From: Oceanidesulfovibrio marinus
GTDB lineage: Bacteria; Desulfobacterota; Desulfovibrionia; Desulfovibrionales; Desulfovibrionaceae
DNA length: 64,000 bases
Direction: 5' to 3'
Assembly: GCF_013085545.1 (NCBI RefSeq)
Contig: NZ_CP039543.1
Coordinates: 2,480,001 to 2,544,000 of the forward strand
The notes beneath the pieces were generated by a model. It was not told the DNA's origin. It ran no database searches and saw nothing but the letters and a program-made list of their open reading frames with translations. Below are positions 1-9,551 of the stretch, piece after piece (the first letter of the stretch is position 1; every line of letters begins with the position of its first letter). Position numbers and translations under genes: made by a program.

Positions 1-1044
1 AACTCTGCCGAGCTCGCGCTGATGGACGTGGAGCCGGATACGGACGCAGGCAAGGACCTGGAACGCGTAATCCGCGCGGCCAGCCGCGGCAAGCGCCTCG
101 TGCAGCAGATCATGGCCTTCAGCCGGCCGTCGCAGGAAGGGTTCCAGCCCACGGACCTAGCCGAGCACGTACGCGACACCGTGAACCTGCTCCAGCCCTC
201 GCTGCCACGTAACATCACTGTGAACGCCACAGTCACGGCCGAGCCGGCCTGCGTCATGGTGGACCCCACGCAAATCTACCAGGTGCTCATGAACCTCTGC
301 ACCAACGCCTTCCAGGCCATGCGCAACACCGGCGGCGAGCTCGACGTCCGTCTGGAGGACGTGGAGCTGGACATGGACCACGCCCGGGAGCTGGACATGG
401 AGCCTGGCCGGGCACTGCGTCTGGTGGTGGCGGACACCGGCCCCGGCATAGCCCCCGAAATCCTGGACAAGGTCTTCGACCCCTTCTTCACCACCAAGGG
501 CAAGAAGGAGGGAACCGGCCTGGGCCTTTCCGTGGTGCTCGGCATCGTGAAGAACCACGCCGGCGCCGTGCGCGTGAAGAGCCGGCCGGACGAGGGCGCC
601 ACCTTCGAGATCTACCTGCCCGCCCGTCCGGCGCTGAACGACCGCTGCGAGCTGAAAGGCAGATGGCCCGAGCTTTCCCACGCGCGCATCCTCTTTGTGG
701 AGGACGATCCGGACCAGCTGCTCACCACGCCGCGGGTGCTGGAGTCCCTTGGCTTCGAGGTCACGCCTGTTGCGGCGGGCTCCCAGGCCCTGGACATCCT
801 CTCCGCCAACCCCGCGTTCGACCTCGTGATCACCGACTTCGACATGCCTGGCGTGGACGGTGTGGAGCTGGCCAAGCGCATCGGCAGGTACCTGCCCCAG
901 CTCCCCGTGATCCTGATTTCCGGCCGCAACCAGGCCAAGAAAAAGGCGAAGAACACCCCGAACATCCGGCGTATCGTGGACAAGCCATTCGGCCGTGACG
1001 AGCTGGCCGAAGCTGTCAGCTACACCCTCGGTACCCATGAGTGA
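1..1044 (+). CDS. Hybrid sensor histidine kinase, C-terminal part (5' end outside window)
   Basis: The reading frame is open from base 1, so the sensor region and the phospho-acceptor histidine lie upstream of the window. Visible parts are the end of the HisKA dimerisation helix (RLVQQIMAFSRPSQEG), an HATPase_c domain with N box (QVLMNLCTNAFQAM), G1 box (VADTGPGIAPE) and G2 box (GTGLGLSVV), and a C-terminal receiver domain with phospho-acceptor Asp in VITDFDMPGVDG and conserved Lys in VDKPFG. It is therefore a hybrid kinase. Its stop overlaps the start of the sigma-54 response regulator, so the two are translationally coupled and very probably form the two-component pair that controls the lactate operon, as in Desulfovibrio vulgaris (DVU3022/DVU3023). 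The signal sensed cannot be read from this fragment. Confidence 0.93.
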   Translation, partial: NSAELALMDVEPDTDAGKDLERVIRAASRGKRLVQQIMAFSRPSQEGFQPTDLAEHVRDTVNLLQPSLPRNITVNATVTAEPACVMVDPTQIYQVLMNLCTNAFQAMRNTGGELDVRLEDVELDMDHARELDMEPGRALRLVVADTGPGIAPEILDKVFDPFFTTKGKKEGTGLGLSVVLGIVKNHAGAVRVKSRPDEGATFEIYLPARPALNDRCELKGRWPELSHARILFVEDDPDQLLTTPRVLESLGFEVTPVAAGSQALDILSANPAFDLVITDFDMPGVDGVELAKRIGRYLPQLPVILISGRNQAKKKAKNTPNIRRIVDKPFGRDELAEAVSYTLGTHE

Positions 1045-2495
1045 GTGACCAGACCATGCCCCGCATCCTCATAGTCGACGACGATCCGGAAATCCGCGAA
1101 ACCATGGCGAGCCTCATCCGCCGCCAGAAGATGGAGTACGACGCCGTCTCCGACGTGGCCGACACGCGCCGGCAGATACAGGACGAAACCTACGACGTGG
1201 TGCTGCTGGACGTGCGCCTGCCGGACGGCAACGGCCTCGATCTGCTGCCCGAGATCAAGCAGCTGCCCAACGCGCCGGAGGTCGTCATCCTTACCGGCAG
1301 GGGCGACCCGGACGGCGCCGAGCTCGCCATCCAGGGCGGCGTATGGGACTACCTGGTCAAGCCCTGCTCCATCAAACAGATCAGCCTCTCCCTGAACCGC
1401 GCGCTCAAGTACCACTCGCAAAAGGAGAAAGGCGGCGACCTCAAGGCGCTGGACCTCTCCGGCGTGGTGGGCCAGGGCGCGGCCATCCGCGCCTGCTTCG
1501 ACACTGTGGCCCAGGCCGCGAGCACCGACTCCAGCCTGCTCATCACCGGCGAGACCGGCGCCGGCAAGGAGCTCTTTGCGCGCACCGTGCACGCCAACAG
1601 CCGCCGGGCCGACAAGCCCTTTGTCGTGGTGGACTGCGCGTCCCTCACCGATACCCTGGTGGAGTCCACCCTCTTCGGCCACAAGAAGGGCTCCTTCACC
1701 GGCGCGGTGGCGGACAGAACCGGCCTGGTGGAACTCGCCGACACGGGCGTGCTCTTTCTGGACGAGGTGGGCGAGCTGCCCCTCACTATCCAGAAGGCGC
1801 TGCTGCGCGTGCTGCAGGAGCGGCGGTTTCGGCCCGTGGGCGCTACGCGCGAGGTGACCAGCGACTTCCGCCTGATCTCGGCCACCAACCGCGACCTCGA
1901 GGCCATGGTGCATGCCGGCGAGTTCCGCAACGACCTGTTCTACCGGCTCAAGACCATCCCCCTGCACATCCCGCCGCTGCGCGAACGCAAGGAAGATATC
2001 AAGCCGCTGGCCATGCACTTCGTGAACCGTCTGTGCGAGCGTTACGGCACGCCGCTCAAGGGCGTGGGCGCGGACTTCTTCGACGTGCTCAACGCGTATG
2101 CCTGGCCGGGCAACGTGCGCGAGCTGGCCAACATCCTGGAGCAGGCCTTTGTGACCGCGGACCGGGACAAGACCCTGTACGCCATGCACCTGCCCCCGGC
2201 CCTGCGCATTGCCGTCACCAAGGCGCAGATCATGACTTCGCGAACCGGGGAGGAACAAGCGCCCGAACCGGAGGTGGCGGCCAGCAGCCCCGTCCCGACT
2301 ACCGCGCCGGCCGCCGCGCCTTTGCCGGACGGCCCACTGCCCTCGTTCAAGGACTTCAAGGCCGAGGCCGAGGCCGCCTATCTGGATCGTCTTGCCGAGG
2401 AGACCGACGGCGACGTGCCGCTGATGCTGGACCGCTCCGGGCTCTCCCGCTCGCACCTGTACGCCCTGCTGAAGAAGTACTCGATTTCCGTGTAG
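1041..2495 (+). CDS. lurR: Sigma-54-dependent response regulator (LurR-type, NtrC family)
   Basis: 484 residues from GTG at 1041, or 479 from ATG at 1056; neither has a convincing Shine-Dalgarno, and the GTG overlaps the kinase stop. The receiver domain (about 7-125) has acidic residues D13-D15, phospho-acceptor D57 and K108. The AAA+ sigma-54 activator domain (about 138-375) has Walker A GETGAGKE at 170-177, a GSFTGA loop at 217-222 (the usual motif is GAFTGA; Ser is a tolerated variant) and Walker B GVLFLDE. A Pro/Ala-rich linker leads to a C-terminal Fis-type helix-turn-helix (about 455-484). Position, kinase partner and the sigma-54 promoter just downstream make it the likely activator of the lactate operon, matching LurR (DVU3023) of D. 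vulgaris. The gene symbol is by synteny. Confidence 0.92.
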   Translation: MSDQTMPRILIVDDDPEIRETMASLIRRQKMEYDAVSDVADTRRQIQDETYDVVLLDVRLPDGNGLDLLPEIKQLPNAPEVVILTGRGDPDGAELAIQGGVWDYLVKPCSIKQISLSLNRALKYHSQKEKGGDLKALDLSGVVGQGAAIRACFDTVAQAASTDSSLLITGETGAGKELFARTVHANSRRADKPFVVVDCASLTDTLVESTLFGHKKGSFTGAVADRTGLVELADTGVLFLDEVGELPLTIQKALLRVLQERRFRPVGATREVTSDFRLISATNRDLEAMVHAGEFRNDLFYRLKTIPLHIPPLRERKEDIKPLAMHFVNRLCERYGTPLKGVGADFFDVLNAYAWPGNVRELANILEQAFVTADRDKTLYAMHLPPALRIAVTKAQIMTSRTGEEQAPEPEVAASSPVPTTAPAAAPLPDGPLPSFKDFKAEAEAAYLDRLAEETDGDVPLMLDRSGLSRSHLYALLKKYSISV

Positions 2496-2604
2496 TCTTT
2501 TTTTTCGGACAGCTGCAAGACATATCAATTACACAAGTTTTACATCCGTCGCTCTTCGCTCGGCCCATTCCCCGGGCAATACGCATAGACATTATGCTCC
2601 ATTT

Positions 2605-2620
2605 GTCCGGAATACCGGAC
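2605..2620. promoter_or_regulatory. Inverted repeat, candidate activator (UAS) site
   Basis: A perfect inverted repeat GTCCGG-aata-CCGGAC lies about 65 bp upstream of the sigma-54-like -24 element, a usual place for enhancer binding by NtrC-family activators. It is the only strong dyad seen in the 422-bp gap between regulator and permease. Assignment to the upstream regulator is inference. Confidence 0.5.
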
Positions 2621-2684
2621 GACGCTCCTTCCATACTGCCCTCCCCAATCTCTCCCCGCTCGGAAGTGCCCGCGCTTTTTAGCT

Positions 2685-2700
2685 CGGCACGATTCTTGGT
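2685..2700 (+). promoter_or_regulatory. Sigma-54 (-24/-12) promoter of the lactate operon
   Basis: CGGCACGattcTTGGT matches the sigma-54 consensus TGGCACG-N4-TTGCW with the correct 12-base distance between the invariant G residues; the only -12 deviation is TTGG for TTGC. It leaves a leader of about 205 bases before the permease start at 2918, which has its own Shine-Dalgarno (aaaggag). No coding sequence was found between 2496 and 2917. A sigma-54 activator gene directly upstream supports the call. Confidence 0.7.
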
Positions 2701-2917
2701 AATAGTCATTCTGGTGAAATTCGGCCTGGATCAATCATTTCCCGAATGGGCCGGCGGCTTCCCGGATTTTCGTCAATAAATCCCCTATACCGCCTGCAAC
2801 CCGTGCCCCTCCGGGAGCGGCAGCGATTCATCCAACGTGCGGCTCGTGGCCGAAATTTCATCGCATTGGTATGCGGTAGGTATTTAACCTTCAAAAGACC
2901 CAAAGGAGCGACACCCC

Positions 2918-4630
2918 ATGTCCATCCCGGTGCTGGCAATCATCGCCTTCATTCCCATCGCCGTGGCTCTCGTGCTCATGGTCGGCCTGCGTTGGCCTGC
3001 CACGAAAGCCATGCCTGTGGCCTGGTTGACGGCCGTGCTCGGCGGCGTCCTCGCCTGGAAACTTCCGGCAGGCTATATCGCTGCGCTCTCCCTGCAGGGC
3101 GTCATCACGGCTATCAGTGTCTTGATCATCGTCTTTGGTGCAATTCTCATTCTGTATACATTGCACCATTCCGGTGGCATGGAGACCATCCAATGCGGCT
3201 TCCAGAACATCTCGCCCGACCCGCGGGTGCAGGTGATCATCATCGGCTACCTGTTCGCCGCCTTCATCGAGGGCGCCGCGGGCTTCGGTACGCCGGCTGC
3301 TCTGGCCGCTCCGTTGCTCCTTTCTCTGGGATTCCCGCCCCTGGCTGCCGCGGTCATGTGTCTAACATTCAACTCATTCCCAGTCAGTTTCGGCGCGGTG
3401 GGCACGCCCATCGTCCTGGGTCTGAAGTTCCTCAAGGACCTCGTGCAGCAGGCCGTCCAGACCGGCACCCTGGACGTGAACTTCACCTCCCTTGAGTCCT
3501 TCAACATGCTCGTGGGCAAGTGGGCCTCGCTCATCCACCTCCCGCTGATCTTCCTCCTGCCGATCTTCATGCTCGGCTTCATGACCCGTTTCTTCGGCCC
3601 GGAAAAGTCCTGGAAGCCCGGCTTCCGCGCCTGGAAGTTCTGCGTTTTCGCCGCCATCGCGTTCGGCGTTCCCTACATGTTCTTCGCCTGGTTCGTCGGC
3701 CCCGAGTTCCCGTCCCTCATCGGCGGCCTCGTTGGTCTCGGCATTGTTGTCTGGGGCGCCAAGAAGGGCATTGCGATTCCCAAGGACTCCTTCACCTTCG
3801 GCCCGCAGAGCGGCTGGGCTGCTGACTGGACCGGTTCCGTGTCCGTGGCCGAGGACTGCGTGTTCGAGGCGAAGATGAGCCAGTTCAAGGCATGGCTGCC
3901 CTACATCCTCATCGGCATCATCCTCGTCATCACCCGTATCCCCGAGCTCGGCCTCAAGGGCTGGCTGGCCGGCGTTAAGATTCCGTTCAACAGCATCCTC
4001 GGCTACGAGAGCGTCAGCAACTCCATCGCGATCCTCTACCTGCCGGGCACCATTCCCTTCATTCTCGTCGCTCTGCTCACCGTGCTGATCCACGGCATGC
4101 CCGGCGGCAAGGTCGGTCTGGCCTGGAAAGAGTCCTTCGCCAAGATGAAGAACCCCACCATCGCCTTGTTCTTCGCGGTGGCCCTGGTCTCCATCTTCCG
4201 CGGTTCCGGCATCGCCGACGCAGCTCTGAACCCGAACAACTACCCGTCCATGCCGCTGGCCATGGCCAAGGCAGTGGCGGCGATCGCCGGTCAAGCCTGG
4301 CCCATGTTCGCCTCCTTTGTCGGCGGTCTGGGATCGTTCATCACCGGCTCGAACACCGTTTCCGACCTCCTGTTCGCCGAGTTCCAGTGGGGCATGGCCT
4401 CGCAGCTCGCTCTGCCGCACCAGATCATCGTGGCGGCGCAGGTTGTCGGCGGCGCAATGGGCAACATGGTCTGCATCCACAACATCGTGGCTGTGTGCGC
4501 GGTTGTCGGCCTCTCCGGTATGGAAGGCCCGATCATCCGCCGGACCTTCTGGCCCTTCCTGTTCTATGGTCTCGTGGCCGGCATTGTGGTCACGCTCATG
4601 AGCTTCGTGTTCCTGCCTGGCCTTTACTAA
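2918..4630 (+). CDS. lctP: L-lactate permease (LctP family)
   Basis: 570 residues, the usual length for LctP/GlcA-type lactate or glycolate permeases. About a dozen or more hydrophobic membrane segments run along the whole chain. Family-typical stretches include [19 protein letters not shown] near residue 110 and [19 protein letters not shown] near 470. It imports lactate, probably in symport with a cation, and supplies both dehydrogenase systems encoded downstream. An AAAGGAG Shine-Dalgarno precedes the ATG. In D. vulgaris a pyruvate:ferredoxin oxidoreductase gene lies between the regulator and this permease; here the permease is the first gene after the sigma-54 promoter. A hairpin follows the stop but the operon continues. 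Confidence 0.95.
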   Translation: MSIPVLAIIAFIPIAVALVLMVGLRWPATKAMPVAWLTAVLGGVLAWKLPAGYIAALSLQGVITAISVLIIVFGAILILYTLHHSGGMETIQCGFQNISPDPRVQVIIIGYLFAAFIEGAAGFGTPAALAAPLLLSLGFPPLAAAVMCLTFNSFPVSFGAVGTPIVLGLKFLKDLVQQAVQTGTLDVNFTSLESFNMLVGKWASLIHLPLIFLLPIFMLGFMTRFFGPEKSWKPGFRAWKFCVFAAIAFGVPYMFFAWFVGPEFPSLIGGLVGLGIVVWGAKKGIAIPKDSFTFGPQSGWAADWTGSVSVAEDCVFEAKMSQFKAWLPYILIGIILVITRIPELGLKGWLAGVKIPFNSILGYESVSNSIAILYLPGTIPFILVALLTVLIHGMPGGKVGLAWKESFAKMKNPTIALFFAVALVSIFRGSGIADAALNPNNYPSMPLAMAKAVAAIAGQAWPMFASFVGGLGSFITGSNTVSDLLFAEFQWGMASQLALPHQIIVAAQVVGGAMGNMVCIHNIVAVCAVVGLSGMEGPIIRRTFWPFLFYGLVAGIVVTLMSFVFLPGLY

Positions 4631-4641
4631 ACCACACAACT

Positions 4642-4680
4642 GCGGGCGGCCTCCTTCTATTCCCGAAGGGAGCCGCCCGT
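4642..4680 (+). terminator. Intercistronic hairpin after the permease gene
   Basis: GGGCGGC (4644-4650) pairs with GCCGCCC (4672-4678), extended by CTCCTT against AAGGGAG. No U-tract follows, and the next Shine-Dalgarno starts 9 bases later. It more likely stabilises the 3' end of the permease message or partly attenuates transcription than terminates it fully. Confidence 0.55.
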
Positions 4681-4703
4681 ATTGCATCAAGGAGATGTCA
4701 CAC

Positions 4704-6095
4704 ATGGCCGACCAAGCCTTGCTTAAGGAATTCGAAGCCGTCGTCGGCGCGGACAATGTCATGTCCGCCGAGTCCGATACCCATGCGTACTCTTACGACG
4801 CGGCTGTGTTGGATTCTGTTGCCCCTGCTGTCGTGGTCCGCCCCACGGAGACCGAGCAGCTGGGACAGATCACCGCTTTGTGCAACAAGCACGGCCTGCC
4901 CCTCACCGTCCGGGGCGCCGGCACCAACCTTTCCGGCGGCACCATCCCCTCCAAGGGCGGCGTGGTGGTTCTGACCGGCGCGCTCAACAAGGTGATTGAG
5001 CTGAACACCGACGACCTCTACGCCATCGTACAGCCCGGCGTGGTGACGGCGAAGTTCGCCGCCGATGTCGCCGCCAAGGGCCTCTTCTACCCGCCCGATC
5101 CGGGCTCCCAGGCCGTTTCCACCCTGGGCGGCAACGTTGCCGAGAACGCCGGCGGCCTGCGCGGCCTCAAGTACGGCGTCACCAAAGACTATCTCATGGG
5201 CATCTCTTTCTTCGACGTGGACGGCAACCTGGTGAAGTCCGGCTCCCGCACCGTGAAATGCGTCACCGGCTACAACCTGCCCGGTCTGATGACCGCTTCC
5301 GAGGGGACCCTGGGCGTCTTCAACGAGCTCACCCTCAAGCTGATTCCGCCGCCACAGGCTGCGCAGTCCATGATGGCCGTGTTCGACGACGTGCAGGCCG
5401 CTTCCAAGACGGTCTCCGCGATCATCGCCGCCAAGATCCTGCCGGCCACCCTCGAGTTCATGGACAACTTCACCATCCGCACCGTGGACAACTTCCGGAA
5501 AGCCGGACTGCCCACCGACGCCGCGGCCCTGCTGCTCATCGAGGTGGACGGCCACCCGGCTCAGGTAGCCGAGGAAGCGGAAAAGGTGGAGAAGATCTGC
5601 AGCGAGCACGGCGCCCGCAGCGTGGACGTGGCCAGGGACGCCGATCACCGCGCCAAGGTCTGGCAGGCCCGCCGCGACGCTCTGCCTGCGCTGGCCAACC
5701 TCAAGCCCACCTGCGTGCTCGAGGACGCCACTGTGCCGCGCTCCAAGATCCCTGCCATGATGCAGGCGCTCGACCGCATCTCCAAGGAGTTCAAGCTCAC
5801 CATCGGAACCTTCGGGCACGCCGGCGACGGCAACCTCCACCCCACCATTCTCACGGACAAGCGCAATCACGACGAGTGGGTCCGCGTGGAGAAAGCCATT
5901 GACGCCATCTTCGACGAAGCGCTGGCCATGGGCGGCACCCTGTCCGGCGAGCATGGCATCGGCATGGCCAAGGCCAAGTACATGGAGCAGGAAACCAGCC
6001 GCGCTACCATCGAATTCTCCCGGCGCATGAAGAAGTCCCTGGACCCCAAGGGCATCCTCAATCCCGGCAAGATCATCAGCGCCCTGCTCGACTAG
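4704..6095 (+). CDS. FAD-linked D-lactate dehydrogenase / glycolate oxidase subunit GlcD-like
   Basis: 463 residues from ATG at 4704. The upstream ATG at 4695 abuts the Shine-Dalgarno AAGGAG (4689-4694), so 4704 is preferred. The N-terminal FAD_binding_4 (PCMH) domain carries VRGAGTNLSGG, DPGSQAVSTLGGNVAENAGG and VTGYNLPGL. The C-terminal FAD-oxidase domain carries GTFGHAGDGNLHP and SGEHGIG. The enzyme oxidises D-lactate (or glycolate) to pyruvate (or glyoxylate) at FAD and passes electrons to the Fe-S protein encoded 9 bases downstream. It corresponds to DVU3027 in the D. vulgaris lactate locus. Substrate preference is inferred from operon context, because D-lactate and glycolate enzymes share this fold. 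Confidence 0.92.
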   Translation: MADQALLKEFEAVVGADNVMSAESDTHAYSYDAAVLDSVAPAVVVRPTETEQLGQITALCNKHGLPLTVRGAGTNLSGGTIPSKGGVVVLTGALNKVIELNTDDLYAIVQPGVVTAKFAADVAAKGLFYPPDPGSQAVSTLGGNVAENAGGLRGLKYGVTKDYLMGISFFDVDGNLVKSGSRTVKCVTGYNLPGLMTASEGTLGVFNELTLKLIPPPQAAQSMMAVFDDVQAASKTVSAIIAAKILPATLEFMDNFTIRTVDNFRKAGLPTDAAALLLIEVDGHPAQVAEEAEKVEKICSEHGARSVDVARDADHRAKVWQARRDALPALANLKPTCVLEDATVPRSKIPAMMQALDRISKEFKLTIGTFGHAGDGNLHPTILTDKRNHDEWVRVEKAIDAIFDEALAMGGTLSGEHGIGMAKAKYMEQETSRATIEFSRRMKKSLDPKGILNPGKIISALLD

Positions 6096-6104
6096 GAGGA
6101 TTTC

Positions 6105-7388
6105 ATGGCCGATATCCAAAAATTGGTCACCATGCTCAATGAGCTGGATGATCAACTCGTTAACTGTATGCGCTGCGGCATGTGCCAGGCGGTATGTCCG
6201 GTCTTCACCGAGACCGGCCGCGAGGCCGACGTGGCCCGAGGCAAAATATCTCTGCTCGACGGCCTGGCCCACGAGATCCTCAAGGATCCCAAAGGCGTAA
6301 AGGACAAGCTGGACCGTTGCCTGCTATGCGGCACCTGCCAGGCCAACTGCCCCAGCGGCGTCCACGTCCTGGACATCTTCCTGAAGGCACGCGCCATCCT
6401 GACCGGATACTTCGGCCTTTCCCCGGCCAAACGCGCCATCTTCAGGCAGTTGCTCACACGACCCGAGCTCTTCAACAAGCTCACGTCGTTCGGCTCCAAG
6501 TTCCAGGGCCTCTTCGCCAAACCTGTCAACGACGTGTTGGGCACATCCTGCGCGCGTTTCCAGGCCCCAGTCATCGCAGATCGCCACTTCCCGCGGCTTG
6601 CGGACAAGGCGTTCCACAAGATCGCCCCGGCAATGGACCAGCCGGCCGGCTCCTCCGGCAAGCGGGTGGCTTTCTTCCCCGGTTGCATGGTGGACAAGGT
6701 CTACCCCAAGGTGGGCCAAGCCGTGCTCAAGGTCCTGGCCCATCACGGCGTAGGCGTCTTCATGCCGCACGGCCAGGCATGCTGCGGTATTCCCGCGCTT
6801 TCCTCGGGCGACCGCGACAGCTTCGAAAAGATGGTGGGAACCAACGCCGAGCTTTTCGCCAACGCGGATTTCGATTACATCATCACGCCATGCGCCACCT
6901 GCTCTGCCACCCTCAAGGACATCTGGCCGACCATGGTGGACGACGAAGGGCTCAAGGCCCGCATCGCCCCTGTCTCGGCCAAGGTCCTGGACATCAGCGA
7001 GTTCCTCGTGGATGTTCTGGGCGTCACCGCGCTGGAAGGCGCCTCGGGCAAGAAGGTAACCTACCACGATCCTTGCCACCTGCGGAACTCCCTGCATGTG
7101 ACGGCGCAGCCCCGCACCGTGATCAAGGCCACCGGCAACGCCAGCTTCGTGGAATTGCCCAATGCGGCAACTTGTTGCGGTTGCGGCGGCAGCTTCAGCC
7201 TGCAACATTATGACATATCGAAAAAAATAGGCGATCTTAAGGCAAAATCCGTAGAAGATAGCGGTGCAGAAACACTGGCAACTTCTTGCCCGGCGTGTAT
7301 GATGCAGATATCCGACCGGTTGTCCCAGAGAGGGCATTCGGTTCCTGTGAAACACGTCGTGGAAGTCTACGCCGATAGCCTGGGTTAG
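6105..7388 (+). CDS. Fe-S electron-transfer subunit of D-lactate dehydrogenase (GlcF-like, two CCG domains)
   Basis: 427 residues. Two [4Fe-4S] ferredoxin motifs are present: C21/C24/C27/C31 (CMRCGMCQAVCP) and C72/C75/C78/C82 (CLLCGTCQANCP). Two heterodisulfide-reductase-type CCG domains follow (CCGIPALSSGD and CCGCGGSFSLQHYD). The architecture is that of GlcF. The protein takes electrons from the flavoprotein encoded just upstream and delivers them towards the membrane or quinone pool. A strong Shine-Dalgarno (TAGGAGG) overlaps the preceding stop. Codon use becomes more AT-rich near the C-terminus (about 7200-7300), perhaps by chance. Confidence 0.93.
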   Translation: MADIQKLVTMLNELDDQLVNCMRCGMCQAVCPVFTETGREADVARGKISLLDGLAHEILKDPKGVKDKLDRCLLCGTCQANCPSGVHVLDIFLKARAILTGYFGLSPAKRAIFRQLLTRPELFNKLTSFGSKFQGLFAKPVNDVLGTSCARFQAPVIADRHFPRLADKAFHKIAPAMDQPAGSSGKRVAFFPGCMVDKVYPKVGQAVLKVLAHHGVGVFMPHGQACCGIPALSSGDRDSFEKMVGTNAELFANADFDYIITPCATCSATLKDIWPTMVDDEGLKARIAPVSAKVLDISEFLVDVLGVTALEGASGKKVTYHDPCHLRNSLHVTAQPRTVIKATGNASFVELPNAATCCGCGGSFSLQHYDISKKIGDLKAKSVEDSGAETLATSCPACMMQISDRLSQRGHSVPVKHVVEVYADSLG

Positions 7389-7436
7389 GATTTCCACGAA
7401 AGACCCAAGCAATCTCGAAAACAAAGGATCGGACTC

Positions 7437-9551
7437 ATGTCCAAGAGTTTGTACGTCACAGCAAATGAAAGCAGAAGCGGTAAGTCTGCCATTGTGCTCG
7501 GCATAATGCAGGAGATCATGCGCAAGGTGGGACGGCCGGCGTTTTTTCGGCCCATCATCACCGTAGGTGCGCATCCTGATGGCCAGAAGGATCACGATAT
7601 CAACCTGATCCTCAAGCAGTTCCGCCTGGACCAGAAGTATGAGGACGCATACGGCTTTACACTGCGCGAAGCCAGAAACCTCATCAACTCCGGGCGCCGC
7701 GACCTGCTCATCGACACCGTGCTCGAAAAAATGGGCAACCTCGAAAAAGAGTACGACTTCGTGCTCTGCGAGGGTACAGACTTCATGGGACGCGATCCGG
7801 CTTTCGAGTTCGAGCTCAACGCCGAGCTCGCCGCGAACATGGGCACCCCGCTGCTCTTCGTGGCCAACGGCAAGAGCAAGACTCCCGAGGAAGTCATCGC
7901 CTCGGCCCAGTCCACCATTGAAACACTTGAAGAAAAGGGCGTGGACATCATCGCCGCCATCGTCAACCGGCTCCAGTGCGATGACTGCTTCGCCCTTGCC
8001 AAGACCCTGCAGTGCAAGACGCGCTGCGAGCAGCCACTGCTTACCTTCGCTATTCCCGAAGTGCCGTCGCTGGGCAACCCCACCATCCGTGACGTGGTCA
8101 ACTGGCTCGACGCCAAGGTGATCTACGGCCACGGCCAGCTTGAAACACTGGTGGGCGAGTTCCTTATCGCCGCGATGCACATCGGCAACTTCCTGGAATA
8201 TATCCGGCAAGGCAGCTTGGTCATCACTCCCGGTGACCGCGAGGACATCATCCTCAGCTGCCTTGCTTCCAGGCTTTCTTCCCAGTACCCGGACATCTCC
8301 GGCATCGTCCTCACGGGCGGCATCGAGCCCAACCCCAACGTCCATCGCCTCATTGAAGGATGGACAGGCGTGCCCGTGCCCATCCTGCTGGTCAAGGAGC
8401 ACACCCACATGACCAGCCAGAAGCTCAACGACCTGTACGGCCGTATCGAGCCGGACGACAGCAAGAAAATCGCCACGGCCCTCGGCACCTTCGAATCCCA
8501 TGTGGACGTGGTGGCCCTGGGCGAACGCTGCCTGGAGCGACGTTCCTCCCGCGTGACGCCCAAGATGTTCGAGTACAACCTCATCCAGCGGGCCTCGGCG
8601 CATCCCCAGCGCATCGTCCTGCCGGAGGGGAACTCCGACCGCATTCTCCAGGCCGCGGATATTCTCATCCGCCGCAACGTCGCCGAGATCACCATTGTCG
8701 GCGAGGACGAAAAGGTCCACGCCAGGGCGTCCCAGCTCGGGCTCGACATCTCCAACGCGCAAATCATCGACCCCATGCTCTACGAAAAGTTCGATGATTA
8801 CAGCGAGACCTACTTTGAAGCGCGCCAGCACAAGGGCGTGCGCATCGAGGACGCCCGCGACCGCATGGCCGACCCGACCTACTTCGCCACCATGATGGTC
8901 CACCTGGGCGATGCCGACGGCATGGTCTCCGGCTCCATCACCACCACGGCGCAGACCATCCGCCCGGCCTTCGAGTTCGTGAAGACCAAGCCCGACTTCT
9001 CCATCGTCTCGTCGGTCTTCTTCATGTGCCTGCGCGACCGCGTGCTCGTATACGGCGACTGCGCTGTGAACCCCAACCCCGACGCCGACCAGCTCGCCCA
9101 GATCGCCCTGAACTCCGCCGAGACGGCGAAGATCTTCGGCATCGAGCCCCGGGTGGCCATGCTCTCCTACTCCACCGGCGCTTCCGGCAAGGGCGAGGAT
9201 GTGGAGAAGGTCATCGAGGCCACGCGCCTGGCCAAGGAGCGCGCTCCCGAGCTGCTGCTCGAAGGCCCGCTGCAGTACGACGCGGCCATCGACCCCGAGG
9301 TCGCCAAGACCAAAGCGCCGAACAGCGACGTCGCCGGCCGCGCCACGGTCTTCATCTTCCCGGACCTCAACACCGGTAACAACACGTACAAGGCCGTGCA
9401 GCGCTCCTCCGGCGCCGTGGCCATCGGTCCTGTGCTCCAGGGCCTCAATAAACCTGTCAATGACCTCTCGCGGGGCTGCCTCGTGGAGGATATCGTCAAT
9501 ACCGTGGCCATCACGGCCATTCAGGCGCAAGCAGAAAAGGGAATTCGATGA
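7437..9551 (+). CDS. pta: Phosphate acetyltransferase
   Basis: 704 residues, the long three-domain Pta. The N-terminal BioD-like P-loop domain has SRSGKSAIVLG near residue 12. The central DRTGG domain lies at about 215-330. The C-terminal PTA_PTB catalytic domain lies at about 375-700 (RIVLPEGNSDRILQAADIL, MVSGSITTTAQTIRP, YSTGASGKGEDVEKV). It converts acetyl-CoA and phosphate to acetyl phosphate. Its stop overlaps the start of ackA (ATGA), so the two are coupled and complete substrate-level ATP formation from lactate. The start at 7437 has AAAGGA about 10 bases upstream. Confidence 0.97.
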   Translation: MSKSLYVTANESRSGKSAIVLGIMQEIMRKVGRPAFFRPIITVGAHPDGQKDHDINLILKQFRLDQKYEDAYGFTLREARNLINSGRRDLLIDTVLEKMGNLEKEYDFVLCEGTDFMGRDPAFEFELNAELAANMGTPLLFVANGKSKTPEEVIASAQSTIETLEEKGVDIIAAIVNRLQCDDCFALAKTLQCKTRCEQPLLTFAIPEVPSLGNPTIRDVVNWLDAKVIYGHGQLETLVGEFLIAAMHIGNFLEYIRQGSLVITPGDREDIILSCLASRLSSQYPDISGIVLTGGIEPNPNVHRLIEGWTGVPVPILLVKEHTHMTSQKLNDLYGRIEPDDSKKIATALGTFESHVDVVALGERCLERRSSRVTPKMFEYNLIQRASAHPQRIVLPEGNSDRILQAADILIRRNVAEITIVGEDEKVHARASQLGLDISNAQIIDPMLYEKFDDYSETYFEARQHKGVRIEDARDRMADPTYFATMMVHLGDADGMVSGSITTTAQTIRPAFEFVKTKPDFSIVSSVFFMCLRDRVLVYGDCAVNPNPDADQLAQIALNSAETAKIFGIEPRVAMLSYSTGASGKGEDVEKVIEATRLAKERAPELLLEGPLQYDAAIDPEVAKTKAPNSDVAGRATVFIFPDLNTGNNTYKAVQRSSGAVAIGPVLQGLNKPVNDLSRGCLVEDIVNTVAITAIQAQAEKGIR

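Noticed and set aside
6324-9530. A 1068-codon open frame on the minus strand across glcF-like and pta
   Set aside because: It is antisense to strongly supported genes, has no start signal, and its translation is low-complexity (Gly/His/Asp/Val-rich), as expected from a shadow of high-GC coding.
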